A DNA stretch of 64,000 bases from Oceanihabitans sp. 2_MG-2023. GTDB lineage: Bacteria > Bacteroidota > Bacteroidia > Flavobacteriales > Flavobacteriaceae. The stretch is from NCBI RefSeq assembly GCF_030547245.1, contig NZ_JAUOQT010000010.1, positions 18,192-82,191 of the forward strand. The letters run 5' to 3'. Numbering within the stretch: the first letter of the stretch is position 1; each line of letters opens with the position of its first letter. The translations under genes and the position numbers were made by a program. A model generated the notes under the pieces. The model was given only the letters and a program-made list of their open reading frames with translations. It was not told where the DNA came from and ran no database searches. Positions 53,005 through 63,500 of this stretch are shown here, in pieces.

Positions 53005-56000
53005 ATGGCAAGAAAACAAGATAAGAACACAGTAAAGAGATTTAATAAAATCTCCATTGGTTTAGCATCACCAGAGTCTATTTTAGCAGAATCTAGAGGT
53101 GAAGTTTTAAAACCAGAAACTATCAATTATCGTACACATAAACCAGAACGTGACGGTTTATTTTGTGAGCGTATTTTTGGTCCAGTAAAGGATTATGAAT
53201 GTGCTTGTGGAAAATATAAACGTATTCGCTACAAAGGGATTGTATGTGATCGTTGTGGAGTAGAAGTAACAGAAAAGAAAGTACGTCGTGACAGAGTAGG
53301 ACATATTAATTTAGTAGTCCCTGTTGCACATATTTGGTATTTCCGTTCTTTACCAAACAAAATAGGTTACCTTTTAGGGTTACCATCTAAGAAATTAGAT
53401 ATGATTATTTACTACGAACGTTACGTAGTAATTCAACCAGGTATTGCTAAAAATGCCGAAGGAGAACCATTACAAAAAATGGATTTCTTAACAGAAGAAG
53501 AATATTTAAACATTCTAGAAACACTTCCAAAAGAAAACCAATACCTAGATGATACAGATCCAAACAAGTTCCTAGCTAAAATGGGAGCAGAATGTTTAAT
53601 AGACTTATTAGCTAGAATAGATTTAGAAACACTTTCTTACGAGTTACGTCACAAAGCAAATACCGAAACGTCTAAACAACGTAAAACCGAAGCTTTAAAA
53701 CGTTTACAAGTTGTAGAAGCGCTAAAAGAATCTAACGAAAATAGAGAAAACCGTCCAGAATGGATGATCTTAAAAGTAGTGCCAATTATTCCACCTGAAT
53801 TAAGACCTTTAGTACCTTTAGATGGTGGACGTTTTGCAACTTCAGATTTAAATGATTTATATCGTCGTGTAATTATTAGAAATAACCGTCTTAAAAGACT
53901 TGTTGAAATAAAAGCACCAGAAGTTATTTTACGTAATGAAAAACGTATGTTACAAGAATCTGTAGATTCTTTATTAGATAACACACGTAAATCATCTGCA
54001 GTAAAAACAGACTCTAACAGACCATTAAAATCTTTATCAGATTCCCTTAAAGGTAAACAAGGACGTTTTCGTCAAAACTTACTTGGTAAGCGTGTCGATT
54101 ATTCTGCACGTTCTGTAATTGTTGTTGGACCAGAATTAAAATTATTTGAATGTGGATTGCCTAAAAACATGGCAGCAGAGCTTTACAAACCTTTCGTAAT
54201 TAGAAAACTAATTGAAAGAGGTATTGTGAAAACTGTAAAATCTGCAAAGAAAATTATAGATAAAAGAGAACCTGTAGTTTGGGATATTTTAGAAAATGTT
54301 TTAAAAGGACATCCAGTACTTTTAAATCGTGCTCCTACACTTCACAGACTAGGTATTCAAGCTTTTCAACCAAAATTAATTGAAGGAAAAGCAATTCAAT
54401 TACACCCGTTAGTAACTACTGCATTTAATGCCGATTTTGATGGAGATCAAATGGCAGTACACTTACCATTAGGACCAGAAGCTATTTTAGAATGTCAATT
54501 ATTAATGTTGGCTTCTCATAATATCTTAAATCCTGCAAATGGTTCGCCAGTAACTGTACCATCTCAAGATATGGTACTTGGTCTTTATTATATGACTAAG
54601 CTACGTACTTCTACAGATACGGTTAAAGTTAAAGGTGAAGGATTAACATTCTACTCTGAAGAAGAAGTTACTATTGCTTACAATGAAAAACGTGTAGATT
54701 TAAATGCAGGAATTAAAGTAAGAGCTATAGATTTTAATGACGCAGGAGAATTAGTTCCTCAAATTATTGAAACGACTGTTGGACGTGTAATTTTTAATAG
54801 AAACGTACCAAAAGTAGCAGGTTATATTAATGAAGTATTAACTAAAAAATCACTAAGAAATATTATTGGTGATATTTTAAAAGTAACTTCAGTACCAGAA
54901 ACGGCTGCATTTTTAGATGAAATAAAAACTTTAGGATACTACTATGCATTTAAAGGTGGTTTATCCTTTAGTTTAGGGGATATTATTATTCCACCTGAAA
55001 AACAAAGTATGATTGACAAAGCGAATGGCTTAGTTGATGGTATTATGGGTAACTATAACATGGGACTTATAACAAATAACGAACGTTATAACCAAGTGAT
55101 TGATATCTGGACTTCTACCAATGCTGAATTGACGGAATTGTCAATGAAACGTATTCGTGAAGACCAACAAGGTTTCAATTCGGTATATATGATGCTTGAT
55201 TCTGGAGCTCGTGGATCTAAAGAACAGATTCGTCAGTTAACAGGAATGCGTGGATTAATGGCAAAACCTAAAAAATCTACTGCAGGTGGAGGATCTATTA
55301 TTGAAAATCCAATTCTTTCTAACTTTAAAGAAGGACTTTCTATTTTAGAATACTTTATCTCGACACACGGTGCGCGTAAAGGTCTTGCCGATACAGCACT
55401 TAAAACTGCCGATGCAGGATATTTAACACGTCGTTTAGTAGATGTATCACAAGATGTTATTGTTAATACTGTAGATTGTGGTACTTTAAGAGGAGTAGAA
55501 ATTTCTCCACTTAAAAAGAATGATGAAGTTGTTGAAACTTTAGAAGAAAGAATTGTTGGTCGTATTTCATTAAATGATATATACAATCCATTAACAGACG
55601 AATTATTAGTTGGTGCTAATGAGTTAATTACAGACGATATTGCAAAAGCAATTGAAAACTCTCCAATTGATACCGTAGATGCTCGTTCTCCATTAAGTTG
55701 TGAAGCTAAAAAAGGTATTTGCGCTAAATGTTATGGAAGAAACCTTGCAACAAACAAAATGGTGCAACGTGGAGAAGCAGTAGGTGTTGTGGCAGCACAG
55801 TCTATTGGTGAACCAGGAACACAGTTAACACTTCGTACATTCCACGTTGGTGGTATTGCAGGAAACATTTCTGAAGAAAATAAATTAGCCGTTAAATTTG
55901 ATGGTGTTGCAGAAATTGAAGAACTTAAAACTGTAAAAGGAGAAGATAATGAAGGTAACATTGTAGATGTTGTAATCTCTCGTACTTCAGAAATTAAGTT

Positions 56001-57306
56001 AATAGATAAGAAAACTGGAATAACATTAAGTACTAATAACATTCCTTATGGTTCTTATGTCTATGTGAAAAATGGAGATAAATTAACTAAAGGAGACGTA
56101 GTTTGTCAATGGGATCCATATAACGGTGTAATTATTTCAGAATTTGCTGGAAAAGTACGTTATGAAAATATTGAACAAGGTGTTACTTACCAAGTAGAAA
56201 TAGATGAGCAAACAGGTTTCCAAGAGAAAGTAATTTCAGAATCTAGAAACAAGAAACTTATCCCAACGCTTATTGTAGAAGATAGTAAAGGCGAAGCAAT
56301 TCGTTCTTACAATTTACCAGTAGGTGCACACATTATGATTGACGATGGTGAAAAAGTTAAGATTGGTAAAGTCTTAGTTAAAATTCCACGTAAATCCGCA
56401 AAAGCAGGAGATATTACAGGAGGTCTTCCACGTGTAACAGAATTATTTGAAGCACGTAACCCTTCTAATCCAGCTGTTGTTAGTGCTATTGATGGTGTGG
56501 TTTCTTTTGGAAAAATTAAAAGAGGTAATCGCGAAATTATAGTAGAATCTAAAACTGGAGATATTAAGAAATATCTAGTAAAATTATCGAATCAAATTCT
56601 TGTACAAGAAAACGATTTTGTAAAAGCAGGTATGCCTTTATCAGACGGTTCTATTACACCTAACGATATACTAAACATAAAAGGACCATCTGCTGTTCAA
56701 CAATACTTAGTAAATGAAGTACAAGAGGTATATCGTTTACAAGGAGTGAAAATTAATGATAAACACTTCGAAGTAGTTGTTAGACAAATGATGCGTAAAG
56801 TTAGAATTATAGATTCTGGCGATACTATTTTCCTTGAAGATCAACTAGTACATAAATCTGATTTCATTGAAGAAAATGATGAAATCTTTGGAATGAAAGT
56901 AGTTGAAAACGCTGGAGAATCTGATACCTTAAAAGAGGGACAAATTGTTTCTGCACGAGATTTAAGAGATGAAAATTCTATTTTACGTCGTGAAGATAAA
57001 GCATTGGTGGAAGCTAGAGATGCTAGACCAGCAACTGCTACTCCTATCTTACAAGGTATTACAAGAGCATCATTACAAACAAAATCATTTATATCAGCAG
57101 CTTCTTTCCAAGAAACTACAAAAGTATTAAATGAAGCTGCGGTAGCAGGTAAGATTGATACTTTAGAAGGACTTAAAGAAAATGTAATTGTAGGACACAG
57201 AATTCCAGCAGGAACAGGAATGCGTAATTATGATAACATTATTGTCGGGTCTAAAGAAGAATTTGATCAAATGATGCAAGCTAAACAAGAAGTTAATTAT
57301 AATTAA
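53005..57306 (+). CDS. rpoC: RNA polymerase beta' subunit
   Basis: A 1433-residue beta' subunit with the N-terminal zinc ribbon [20 protein letters not shown], the catalytic Mg-binding [12 protein letters not shown] (aspartates D477, D479, D481), a bridge/trigger-helix region ([20 protein letters not shown]), and the second zinc site region [13 protein letters not shown]. It completes the polymerase core with rpoB in the same operon. A good terminator follows at 57370. Confidence 0.97.
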   Translation: MARKQDKNTVKRFNKISIGLASPESILAESRGEVLKPETINYRTHKPERDGLFCERIFGPVKDYECACGKYKRIRYKGIVCDRCGVEVTEKKVRRDRVGHINLVVPVAHIWYFRSLPNKIGYLLGLPSKKLDMIIYYERYVVIQPGIAKNAEGEPLQKMDFLTEEEYLNILETLPKENQYLDDTDPNKFLAKMGAECLIDLLARIDLETLSYELRHKANTETSKQRKTEALKRLQVVEALKESNENRENRPEWMILKVVPIIPPELRPLVPLDGGRFATSDLNDLYRRVIIRNNRLKRLVEIKAPEVILRNEKRMLQESVDSLLDNTRKSSAVKTDSNRPLKSLSDSLKGKQGRFRQNLLGKRVDYSARSVIVVGPELKLFECGLPKNMAAELYKPFVIRKLIERGIVKTVKSAKKIIDKREPVVWDILENVLKGHPVLLNRAPTLHRLGIQAFQPKLIEGKAIQLHPLVTTAFNADFDGDQMAVHLPLGPEAILECQLLMLASHNILNPANGSPVTVPSQDMVLGLYYMTKLRTSTDTVKVKGEGLTFYSEEEVTIAYNEKRVDLNAGIKVRAIDFNDAGELVPQIIETTVGRVIFNRNVPKVAGYINEVLTKKSLRNIIGDILKVTSVPETAAFLDEIKTLGYYYAFKGGLSFSLGDIIIPPEKQSMIDKANGLVDGIMGNYNMGLITNNERYNQVIDIWTSTNAELTELSMKRIREDQQGFNSVYMMLDSGARGSKEQIRQLTGMRGLMAKPKKSTAGGGSIIENPILSNFKEGLSILEYFISTHGARKGLADTALKTADAGYLTRRLVDVSQDVIVNTVDCGTLRGVEISPLKKNDEVVETLEERIVGRISLNDIYNPLTDELLVGANELITDDIAKAIENSPIDTVDARSPLSCEAKKGICAKCYGRNLATNKMVQRGEAVGVVAAQSIGEPGTQLTLRTFHVGGIAGNISEENKLAVKFDGVAEIEELKTVKGEDNEGNIVDVVISRTSEIKLIDKKTGITLSTNNIPYGSYVYVKNGDKLTKGDVVCQWDPYNGVIISEFAGKVRYENIEQGVTYQVEIDEQTGFQEKVISESRNKKLIPTLIVEDSKGEAIRSYNLPVGAHIMIDDGEKVKIGKVLVKIPRKSAKAGDITGGLPRVTELFEARNPSNPAVVSAIDGVVSFGKIKRGNREIIVESKTGDIKKYLVKLSNQILVQENDFVKAGMPLSDGSITPNDILNIKGPSAVQQYLVNEVQEVYRLQGVKINDKHFEVVVRQMMRKVRIIDSGDTIFLEDQLVHKSDFIEENDEIFGMKVVENAGESDTLKEGQIVSARDLRDENSILRREDKALVEARDARPATATPILQGITRASLQTKSFISAASFQETTKVLNEAAVAGKIDTLEGLKENVIVGHRIPAGTGMRNYDNIIVGSKEEFDQMMQAKQEVNYN

Positions 57307-57311
57307 ATAAT

Positions 57312-57337
57312 TGTCATTCCTGCGCAGGTAGGAATCT
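57312..57337. repeat. Dispersed repeat GTCATTCCTGCGCAGG...AGGAATCT
   Basis: TTGTCATTCCTGCGCAGG followed by TAGGAATC is the clearest hairpin of the family whose other copies are at 20054, 26306 and 40811. It lies 5 bases after the rpoC stop. Confidence 0.65.
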
Positions 57338-57369
57338 CTTAATTTGAAACTAATGTTTTAATAATAACA

Positions 57370-57403
57370 AAAGTCCTGTTTTTCTAAACAGGACTTTTTT
57401 TTT
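57370..57403 (+). terminator. Intrinsic terminator of the rpoBC operon
   Basis: AGTCCTGTTT (57372-57381) pairs with AAACAGGACT (57386-57395), loop TTCT, then T8. Confidence 0.9.
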
Positions 57404-57425
57404 AAATAAAAAAAATTAATATAAC

Positions 57426-57441
57426 TTCCGTTTTCACGGAA
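57426..57441. repeat. Hairpin TTCCGT/ACGGAA before DUF3467 gene
   Basis: A 6-bp perfect stem with a 4-base loop, 17 bases before the ATG; related in style to the element at 17783-17802. Confidence 0.45.
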
Positions 57442-57458
57442 ATAAAAATAAGTTTACG

Positions 57459-57776
57459 ATGGCAGAAGATAAAAACAAGAAAAAACCAGGACAAATTAAT
57501 ATAGAATTAGATGAGAAAGTTGCTGAAGGAACTTACTCTAACCTTGCAATTATTAACCATTCTGTTTCCGAGTTTGTGGTAGATTTTGTTAGTATTATGC
57601 CTGGAACACCAAAAAGTAAGGTGAAATCTAGAATTATATTAACACCACAACATGCAAAGCGTTTAATGAAAGCTTTAAGTGATAACGTAGCTAAATTTGA
57701 AAATATGCATGGTGAAATTAAAGATTATGAGCAACCTCCAATTCCACTTAATTTTGGGCCAACGGGAGAGGCTTAA
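57459..57776 (+). CDS. DUF3467-family protein
   Basis: The 105-residue cytoplasmic protein matches DUF3467: INIELDEKVAEGTYSNLAII, then EFVVDFVSIMPGTPKSKVKS, then ILTPQHAKRLMKAL. The family is widespread in Bacteroidota next to rpoC, and its function is unknown. Conservation beside rpoBC suggests a link to transcription, but this is inference. The 3' end has a degenerate duplicate about 95 bases downstream (57828-57866). Confidence 0.88.
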   Translation: MAEDKNKKKPGQINIELDEKVAEGTYSNLAIINHSVSEFVVDFVSIMPGTPKSKVKSRIILTPQHAKRLMKALSDNVAKFENMHGEIKDYEQPPIPLNFGPTGEA

Positions 57777-57827
57777 TAAAGAATTCAAGTTAATCACAAA
57801 AAAGTTTGCTTTACATGTTTCAAAAGC

Positions 57828-57866
57828 AAACCTTCAATTCCAATTAATTTGGACCAACAACGATGC
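57828..57866 (+). repeat. Degenerate duplicate of the DUF3467 gene 3' end
   Basis: AACCTTCAATTCCAATTAAT TTGG-type sequence resembles coding bases 57733-57770 (CAACCTCCAATTCCACTTAA). Only about 35 bases are similar, so it may be a small duplication remnant. Confidence 0.4.
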
Positions 57867-57883
57867 ATAAACAATAAAGAATA

Positions 57884-57915
57884 ATCCCTTTTATTTATAA
57901 AAGGGATTTTTTTTG
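57884..57915 (+). terminator. Intrinsic terminator after DUF3467 gene
   Basis: ATCCCTTTTAT pairs with ATAAAAGGGAT (11-bp perfect stem, 57884-57894 with 57897-57907) followed by T7. Confidence 0.85.
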
Positions 57916-58399
57916 CCATTATTTTATAAATAAAAGTAAGCAAATATTTAAGATGTTTCCTTTTTATTAAAACAATATAAAAAACACCAGAAAAGGCATT
58001 TTATGATTTATTTAATTACTGAACTAGATATATTCATGGAATTCTTTAAAACACCCGATAGTTCCCTAGTACATCATTTTGTACATGCATAGAAATTTAT
58101 GATTTATTGTAGCAGTAATATTTTCATTAATTAATTGCTTATCTTGAATTTTCATAAATAGATTAATTTGGGTATTAATCATTAGAAATTTAAAATATTT
58201 TTTTATTCAAAAGTGAAATTTATGATAAAGCATTAAGTATCAATATTTATTATCAATATCTATTTTTAAATAAATATTATTTATTTTCGATTAAAAGTTG
58301 AGATAAATAAAAGCGTTTTAAGGGTTTTTTGGATTTACGCTATATGGTTTTAAGGTTGATGAGTTATAAGTTTATTAAAGGTGATTTAAATGAGTATTT
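57916..58399. other. Gene-free A/T-rich stretch
   Basis: This 484-base stretch between the DUF3467 terminator and the end of prfC is A/T-rich with many short direct repeats of ATTTAT type. I see no promoter, RNA gene or convincing ORF; the longest ATG frame is about 29 codons and looks random. Confidence 0.5.
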
Positions 58400-59989
58400 T
58401 TATTTAAACTCGCTTACAAAGTGGAATTTTAAATTTGGATACTTTTGTTGTGTCATTTGTAAAGAAAATGCTGAGTCTGCTAAAAAAACTAATTGATTTC
58501 TTTTGTCTTTAGCTAAATAACGTTGTTTAACTCTTAAAAACTCTTTATATTCTTCACTTTTTACATCATCTGTTTCAATCCAACAAGCTTTGAAAACATT
58601 TAAGTTTTCGTAGGTACATTTTGCTCCATATTCATGCTCTAATCGATATTGTATAACTTCATATTGTAAAGCTCCTACAGTTCCTATAACTTTTCTACCA
58701 TTTAGTTCTAAAGTAAATAATTGTGCTACACCTTCATCCATTAATTGATCGATACCTTTATTTAATTGTTTAGATTTCATTGGGTCTGCATTATTGATAT
58801 ATCTAAAATGTTCTGGCGAAAAACTTGGTACACCTTTATAGTTTAGTATTTCCCCTTGGGTTAAGGTATCACCAATTTTAAAAGTTCCTGTGTCTTGTAA
58901 ACCTACAATATCTCCAGGATATGAAATGTCTACTATTTCTTTTTTTTCAGCAAAAAACGCATTCGGACTAGAAAATTTCACTTTTTTATTATGTCTTACG
59001 TGTAAGTAAGAAGTATTTCTTTTAAATTCTCCAGATACTATTTTAATAAAAGCCAATCTGTTTCTATGATTTGGATCCATGTTAGCATGTATTTTAAATA
59101 CAAACCCAGAAAATGTATCTTCATCAGGTTTTACAAGTCGTTCTTCACTTTGTTTAGCTCTCGGTTTAGGTGCTATTTCTACAAAACAATCTAATAATTC
59201 ACGTACTCCAAAACTATTTAAAGCAGATCCAAAAAATACGGGTTGTAAATTGCCTTCCAAATAATCAGAATTCTGGAAAGTTGGATAAATGCCTTCTACT
59301 AATTCTATCTCTTCGCGTAATGTCTCTGCAGCTTTATCTCCTATTAATTTATTTAATTCACTAGAATTTAAATCAGAAATTTCTATCGTTTCCTCAATGT
59401 TTTTTCTGCTATCTCCACTAAAAAGATTAATGTTCTTCTCCCATATATTATAAATTCCTTTAAAGTCGTAACCCATACCTATAGGAAAACTTAAAGGAGT
59501 TACTTTTAATCCTAATTTTTGTTCAATCTCATCCAGTAGTTCAAAAGCATCTTTTCCTTCACGATCCATTTTATTTATAAAAACAATCATCGGTATGTTT
59601 CGCATTCTACAAACTTCAACGAGTTTTTCTGTTTGCTCTTCCACACCTTTTGCTACATCAATTACTACAATAACACTGTCTACAGCAGTTAAAGTTCTAA
59701 AGGTGTCTTCAGCAAAATCTTTATGTCCAGGTGTATCTAGAATATTTATTTTTATACCATTATATTCAAAAGCTAGAACAGAGGTTGCTACAGAAATACC
59801 ACGTTGTCTTTCAATTTCCATAAAATCACTAGTAGCTCCTTTTTTTATTTTATTACTTTTTACTGCTCCAGCTTCTTGGATAGCACCTCCAAAGAGCAAT
59901 AATTTTTCGGTAAGTGTAGTTTTTCCTGCATCTGGATGCGAAATAATTCCAAAAGTTCGTCTACGGTTGATTTCGTCTATAAATTTCAT
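58400..59989 (-). CDS. prfC: Peptide chain release factor 3
   Basis: The 529-residue translational GTPase has G1 SHPDAGKTT at 17-25, G3 DTPGHKDF, G4 NKMDRE and domains II/III characteristic of RF3 (FFGSALNSFGVRELLD, VGALQYEVIQYRLEHEYGA). It recycles RF1/RF2 from ribosomes after termination. It is the only minus-strand gene at this end of the window. The upstream region (59990-60578) is shared divergently with the giant surface-protein gene. Confidence 0.95.
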   Translation of the reverse strand: MKFIDEINRRRTFGIISHPDAGKTTLTEKLLLFGGAIQEAGAVKSNKIKKGATSDFMEIERQRGISVATSVLAFEYNGIKINILDTPGHKDFAEDTFRTLTAVDSVIVVIDVAKGVEEQTEKLVEVCRMRNIPMIVFINKMDREGKDAFELLDEIEQKLGLKVTPLSFPIGMGYDFKGIYNIWEKNINLFSGDSRKNIEETIEISDLNSSELNKLIGDKAAETLREEIELVEGIYPTFQNSDYLEGNLQPVFFGSALNSFGVRELLDCFVEIAPKPRAKQSEERLVKPDEDTFSGFVFKIHANMDPNHRNRLAFIKIVSGEFKRNTSYLHVRHNKKVKFSSPNAFFAEKKEIVDISYPGDIVGLQDTGTFKIGDTLTQGEILNYKGVPSFSPEHFRYINNADPMKSKQLNKGIDQLMDEGVAQLFTLELNGRKVIGTVGALQYEVIQYRLEHEYGAKCTYENLNVFKACWIETDDVKSEEYKEFLRVKQRYLAKDKRNQLVFLADSAFSLQMTQQKYPNLKFHFVSEFK

Positions 59990-60578
59990 TGAAAATTAAT
60001 TTTGGCAAATATAAAGTATTCAAAGTATTATATTAATTGTATCAAGATTATTATAATAGTTTTATAATAATATAGATTTTAATTTTAATTTAAATTCTTG
60101 GTTTTATTGTAAATTATAGTAATTATTATAGTGCTAGGTTAAGTATTTAGCTACTTATTTTAAAATAAATTCTTTTATCGTTAAAATTATTCATCACAAC
60201 GATAAAACTAGTCTTGTTTAAACATTAAGATTAAATTCACATAAATTTTTTGATTTTTGTACAATAAATTACTGAAATAATCACTTAGTCGTGCGTATTT
60301 GTTTTTCATCGATTTAAGTGAATGTTTTTAGTATATCGATATAATTATAGCATTGTATTGATACTTTTGTTTAAAAAATAATTTTACGGAAAAACCGTAA
60401 AAACAAAGTTTAACCATTATTTCTCCCTAAGAGAGTGGATAACTATAATAAAATTTTATTGAATAAAACTAACACAAGATGTTGTGCTAGTTCTTTGTGC
60501 GAAATAATTAATACGTTTTGTGGTGCTTGCATTGCAGAACTTTTTTTATATAATAAAAAATAAATTACCCTCTATAAT
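59990..60578. other. Long divergent intergenic region with hairpins
   Basis: This 589-base region separates prfC from the giant secreted-protein gene. It is A/T-rich and contains a TTTTACGG/CCGTAAAA hairpin (60382-60402) and a small CACAA/TTGTG hairpin near 60473-60486. No ORF or RNA gene is supported. The length suggests regulation of the surface protein. Confidence 0.5.
60382..60402. promoter_or_regulatory. Hairpin/operator TTTTACGG-AAAAA-CCGTAAAA
   Basis: An 8-bp perfect inverted repeat with a 5-base loop, 177 bases upstream of the giant secreted-protein gene. It could be a regulator-binding site or an RNA hairpin in a long leader. Confidence 0.4.
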
Positions 60579-63500
60579 ATGAAAATCTTTACTCGATTCT
60601 CTAATGCAAAATCACTAAGTTTATTAGTTTTTGCTTTATTTTCTTTTAATTCAATCATGTCGCAAACAAATGCACCTAGTATACAATCTGGTGTTTCGTT
60701 TCAATGGAGTGATTCACAAACTGTAAGAACAGATCCCGCAACTATACAAAGTATAACTGTTGGGACACGTGTTTTTACAGACTTTGGAGTGCCACAATCT
60801 TATGCGTTAACTCAGTTGGGGCAACAAGGGCATAATCAAAATGGAGTTGAAGAAAATGGTGTTAATTTAGCTACATCAAGTGATCCTGTAATTACACCAA
60901 ATTGGGATGCTTTAGCGTTAGCTGCATTTCAAGATAAAAACTTAAATCATTATTTTGAAGCATCTCAAAATGGACAAGATATTTGTGATAATTATACTGC
61001 AGCAGATGGGGTTCCAAATGAAGAGTCAACAATTGCTCAAAGACAAACTTTTTCATATTCTCCTGGGATACGAAGTACCTCAGGTAGTATAATTGCTATT
61101 ACAGAACGTAATGCAAATAATTGCTATCATATAGAGTTTTTTGGTACAAAATCTGGAAGTACAACTACAGAATCTTTAGGTAGTACTTTTGTAAACCCAC
61201 AAGGCCCAACCTATTATGGTCATGGTGGTACAGGTGGAGCAAATGATTTTGGAACAATTGATGCTGTAATTGCACCAACAGGTGATGCAGATTACTGGTT
61301 GACTAATAAAGTTGTTGGACAAAATGGAGGTACCATTGGTATTGCACTTTTTTATGTAGATAGCATTGCTGAGCTAGGTTCTATTATAACAGATGTACAA
61401 ATAACAGCAGCTAATTATGATCATGGGGATGGTAAATTATTTATTTTTTCTTTGCCTGATGCTGATGGAGATGGGTTTAGTGATATTGATGATTTAGATG
61501 ATGATGATGATGGGATTTTAGATATTGATGAATCTAATGGGTATTCTCCAAGCTATGATGAAGATGGAGATGGTATACCAAACTGGGAAGACACTGTTGA
61601 TGATGGTACTGGTGACGGAAGTTTAACCGATTATACCGATGCTAATGGAGATGGTGTGCCAGATGTTTATGATTTTGATGGGGATGGAATTCCTAATCAT
61701 TTAGATTTTGATTCGGATAATGATGGTTGTTTTGATGCGATTGAAGGTGGCGATTTTATTGTTGTTGGAGAAGTAGAAGCAGAAGGAGCACTTGATGGTG
61801 ATATTGATGCAACAACTGGTGTCCCTGATAATGTGGATGTTAATAATGGGCAAACAATAGGTACTTCTCAAAATGCTTCTGCTTTTGATGTAGATGGACA
61901 GTGTGATAGAGATAATGATGGGGTTTTAGATGGTTCAGATATTTGTCAAGGTTCTGATGATTCAGTAGATACAGATAATGATACTGTTCCAGATGGCTGC
62001 GATTTAGATAATGATAATGATGGTATTTTAGATATAAATGAAGGGATTTGTACAACACCAATTCAATCTGGTACATGGACTTTAGTAAGTGATACTGAAG
62101 CAACTTTCGATTACGGAAATGGAGTAACAGCAAGGTTGGTGACGAATTCAACTGGTTTTCAGGTTAATGGAGCAGATAGTTTTAATACGGAAGCTTTTTG
62201 GTCTGAAACCTTGAGTGGTGATACTTCTTTAGTAAGAGAATATAGTTGGGGGAGTACTTTAACGGTTTCTTTTGAAGACGCTGCTGGAGATCCAATTAAT
62301 GTAACAAATCCAATATTACACGTAGATAGATTAGGTGGTAGTGATGGTGCTACAGAAAATTCTGCTTTAATGACCTTGCAAGGAGGTTTAACTTGGACTG
62401 CTTTAAGTGGTACTGCTGATTTTCTTGTAACATCTAATACCGCTAAAGATAGTGGTTCAGGTAATCCTGTAGGAACAGGATATACTTTCGAAAGTACTCA
62501 AAATGTAGCAGATGGTACAGCTGCAGGATCTTTACAGGTAAATGGAAATATATCAACTTTTACAATCCAGTTTGTGCAAGATGGTGTTTCAGGTGTGCTT
62601 TCAGATGGAATTGAATTTATACTTTTTGCTTGTCCTGATTTAGATACGGATGAAGATGGTATTCCAGATTATTTAGATTTAGATAGTGATGGAGATGGTT
62701 GTTCTGATGCGCTTGAAGGAGCAGACAGTATTAGTGCAAGTAGTGTTGTAGATGGACAATTAACAGGTGCTGTTAATACAGGTACCGGTGTACCTAGTAA
62801 TGTAGATGAAAATGCAGGTCAAGGAGTAGGAGGAGCTATAGATGGAACACCTTCTGATTTAAATGGACAATGTGATTCAGATAACGATGGAACTATTGAT
62901 GCAAACGATTTATGTCCTGGCTTTGATGATAAAGCAAATAATGATGGAGATGCTTTACCTGATGGATGTGATGAAGATGATGATAATGATGGTATTTCAG
63001 ATGTAAACGAAGGTTTGGTAACTACTCCAGGACAACCAGCCTGTACTTCTGCTACGGTATTAAACTTTAATAATGCGTATTCTGAAGAACCAGGAGGTGA
63101 TGGAAATATAAATACATTTTTATTAAACGAAACTTTCAGATTTCCTGGTGTAATCCCTGGTGTAGACGCTTTAGTTACTATTGTTGAATTAAATGGAACA
63201 ACAGTTCCTGTTTTAGATGATAATTCTTTAAACGTTAATTCTTTTCAGCCAAGATCTGCTTTCACGTTAACTAATGTTGGAGATCGTGCGTATACGGAAT
63301 ATAGATTTGATTTTGTTACTACAAATGGAGTAGCCGGAGTTAATGATGTTATTATTCCTGAATTCTTTGTTAATTTTAACGATGTCGATGGTGGTGCAAG
63401 TTATGGTGAACAGAATTGGTCACAATTAGCAAATAGTTATACTGTTAATCAGGATACAGAATTATTAGTAACATTTGAGGATAATTTTATTGTTGGTACA

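Noticed and set aside
61840..62151. 103-codon minus-strand ORF opposite the calcium-binding repeats
   Set aside because: The H/Y/L-rich repeats simply mirror GAT-rich codons of the DxDxDG strings.
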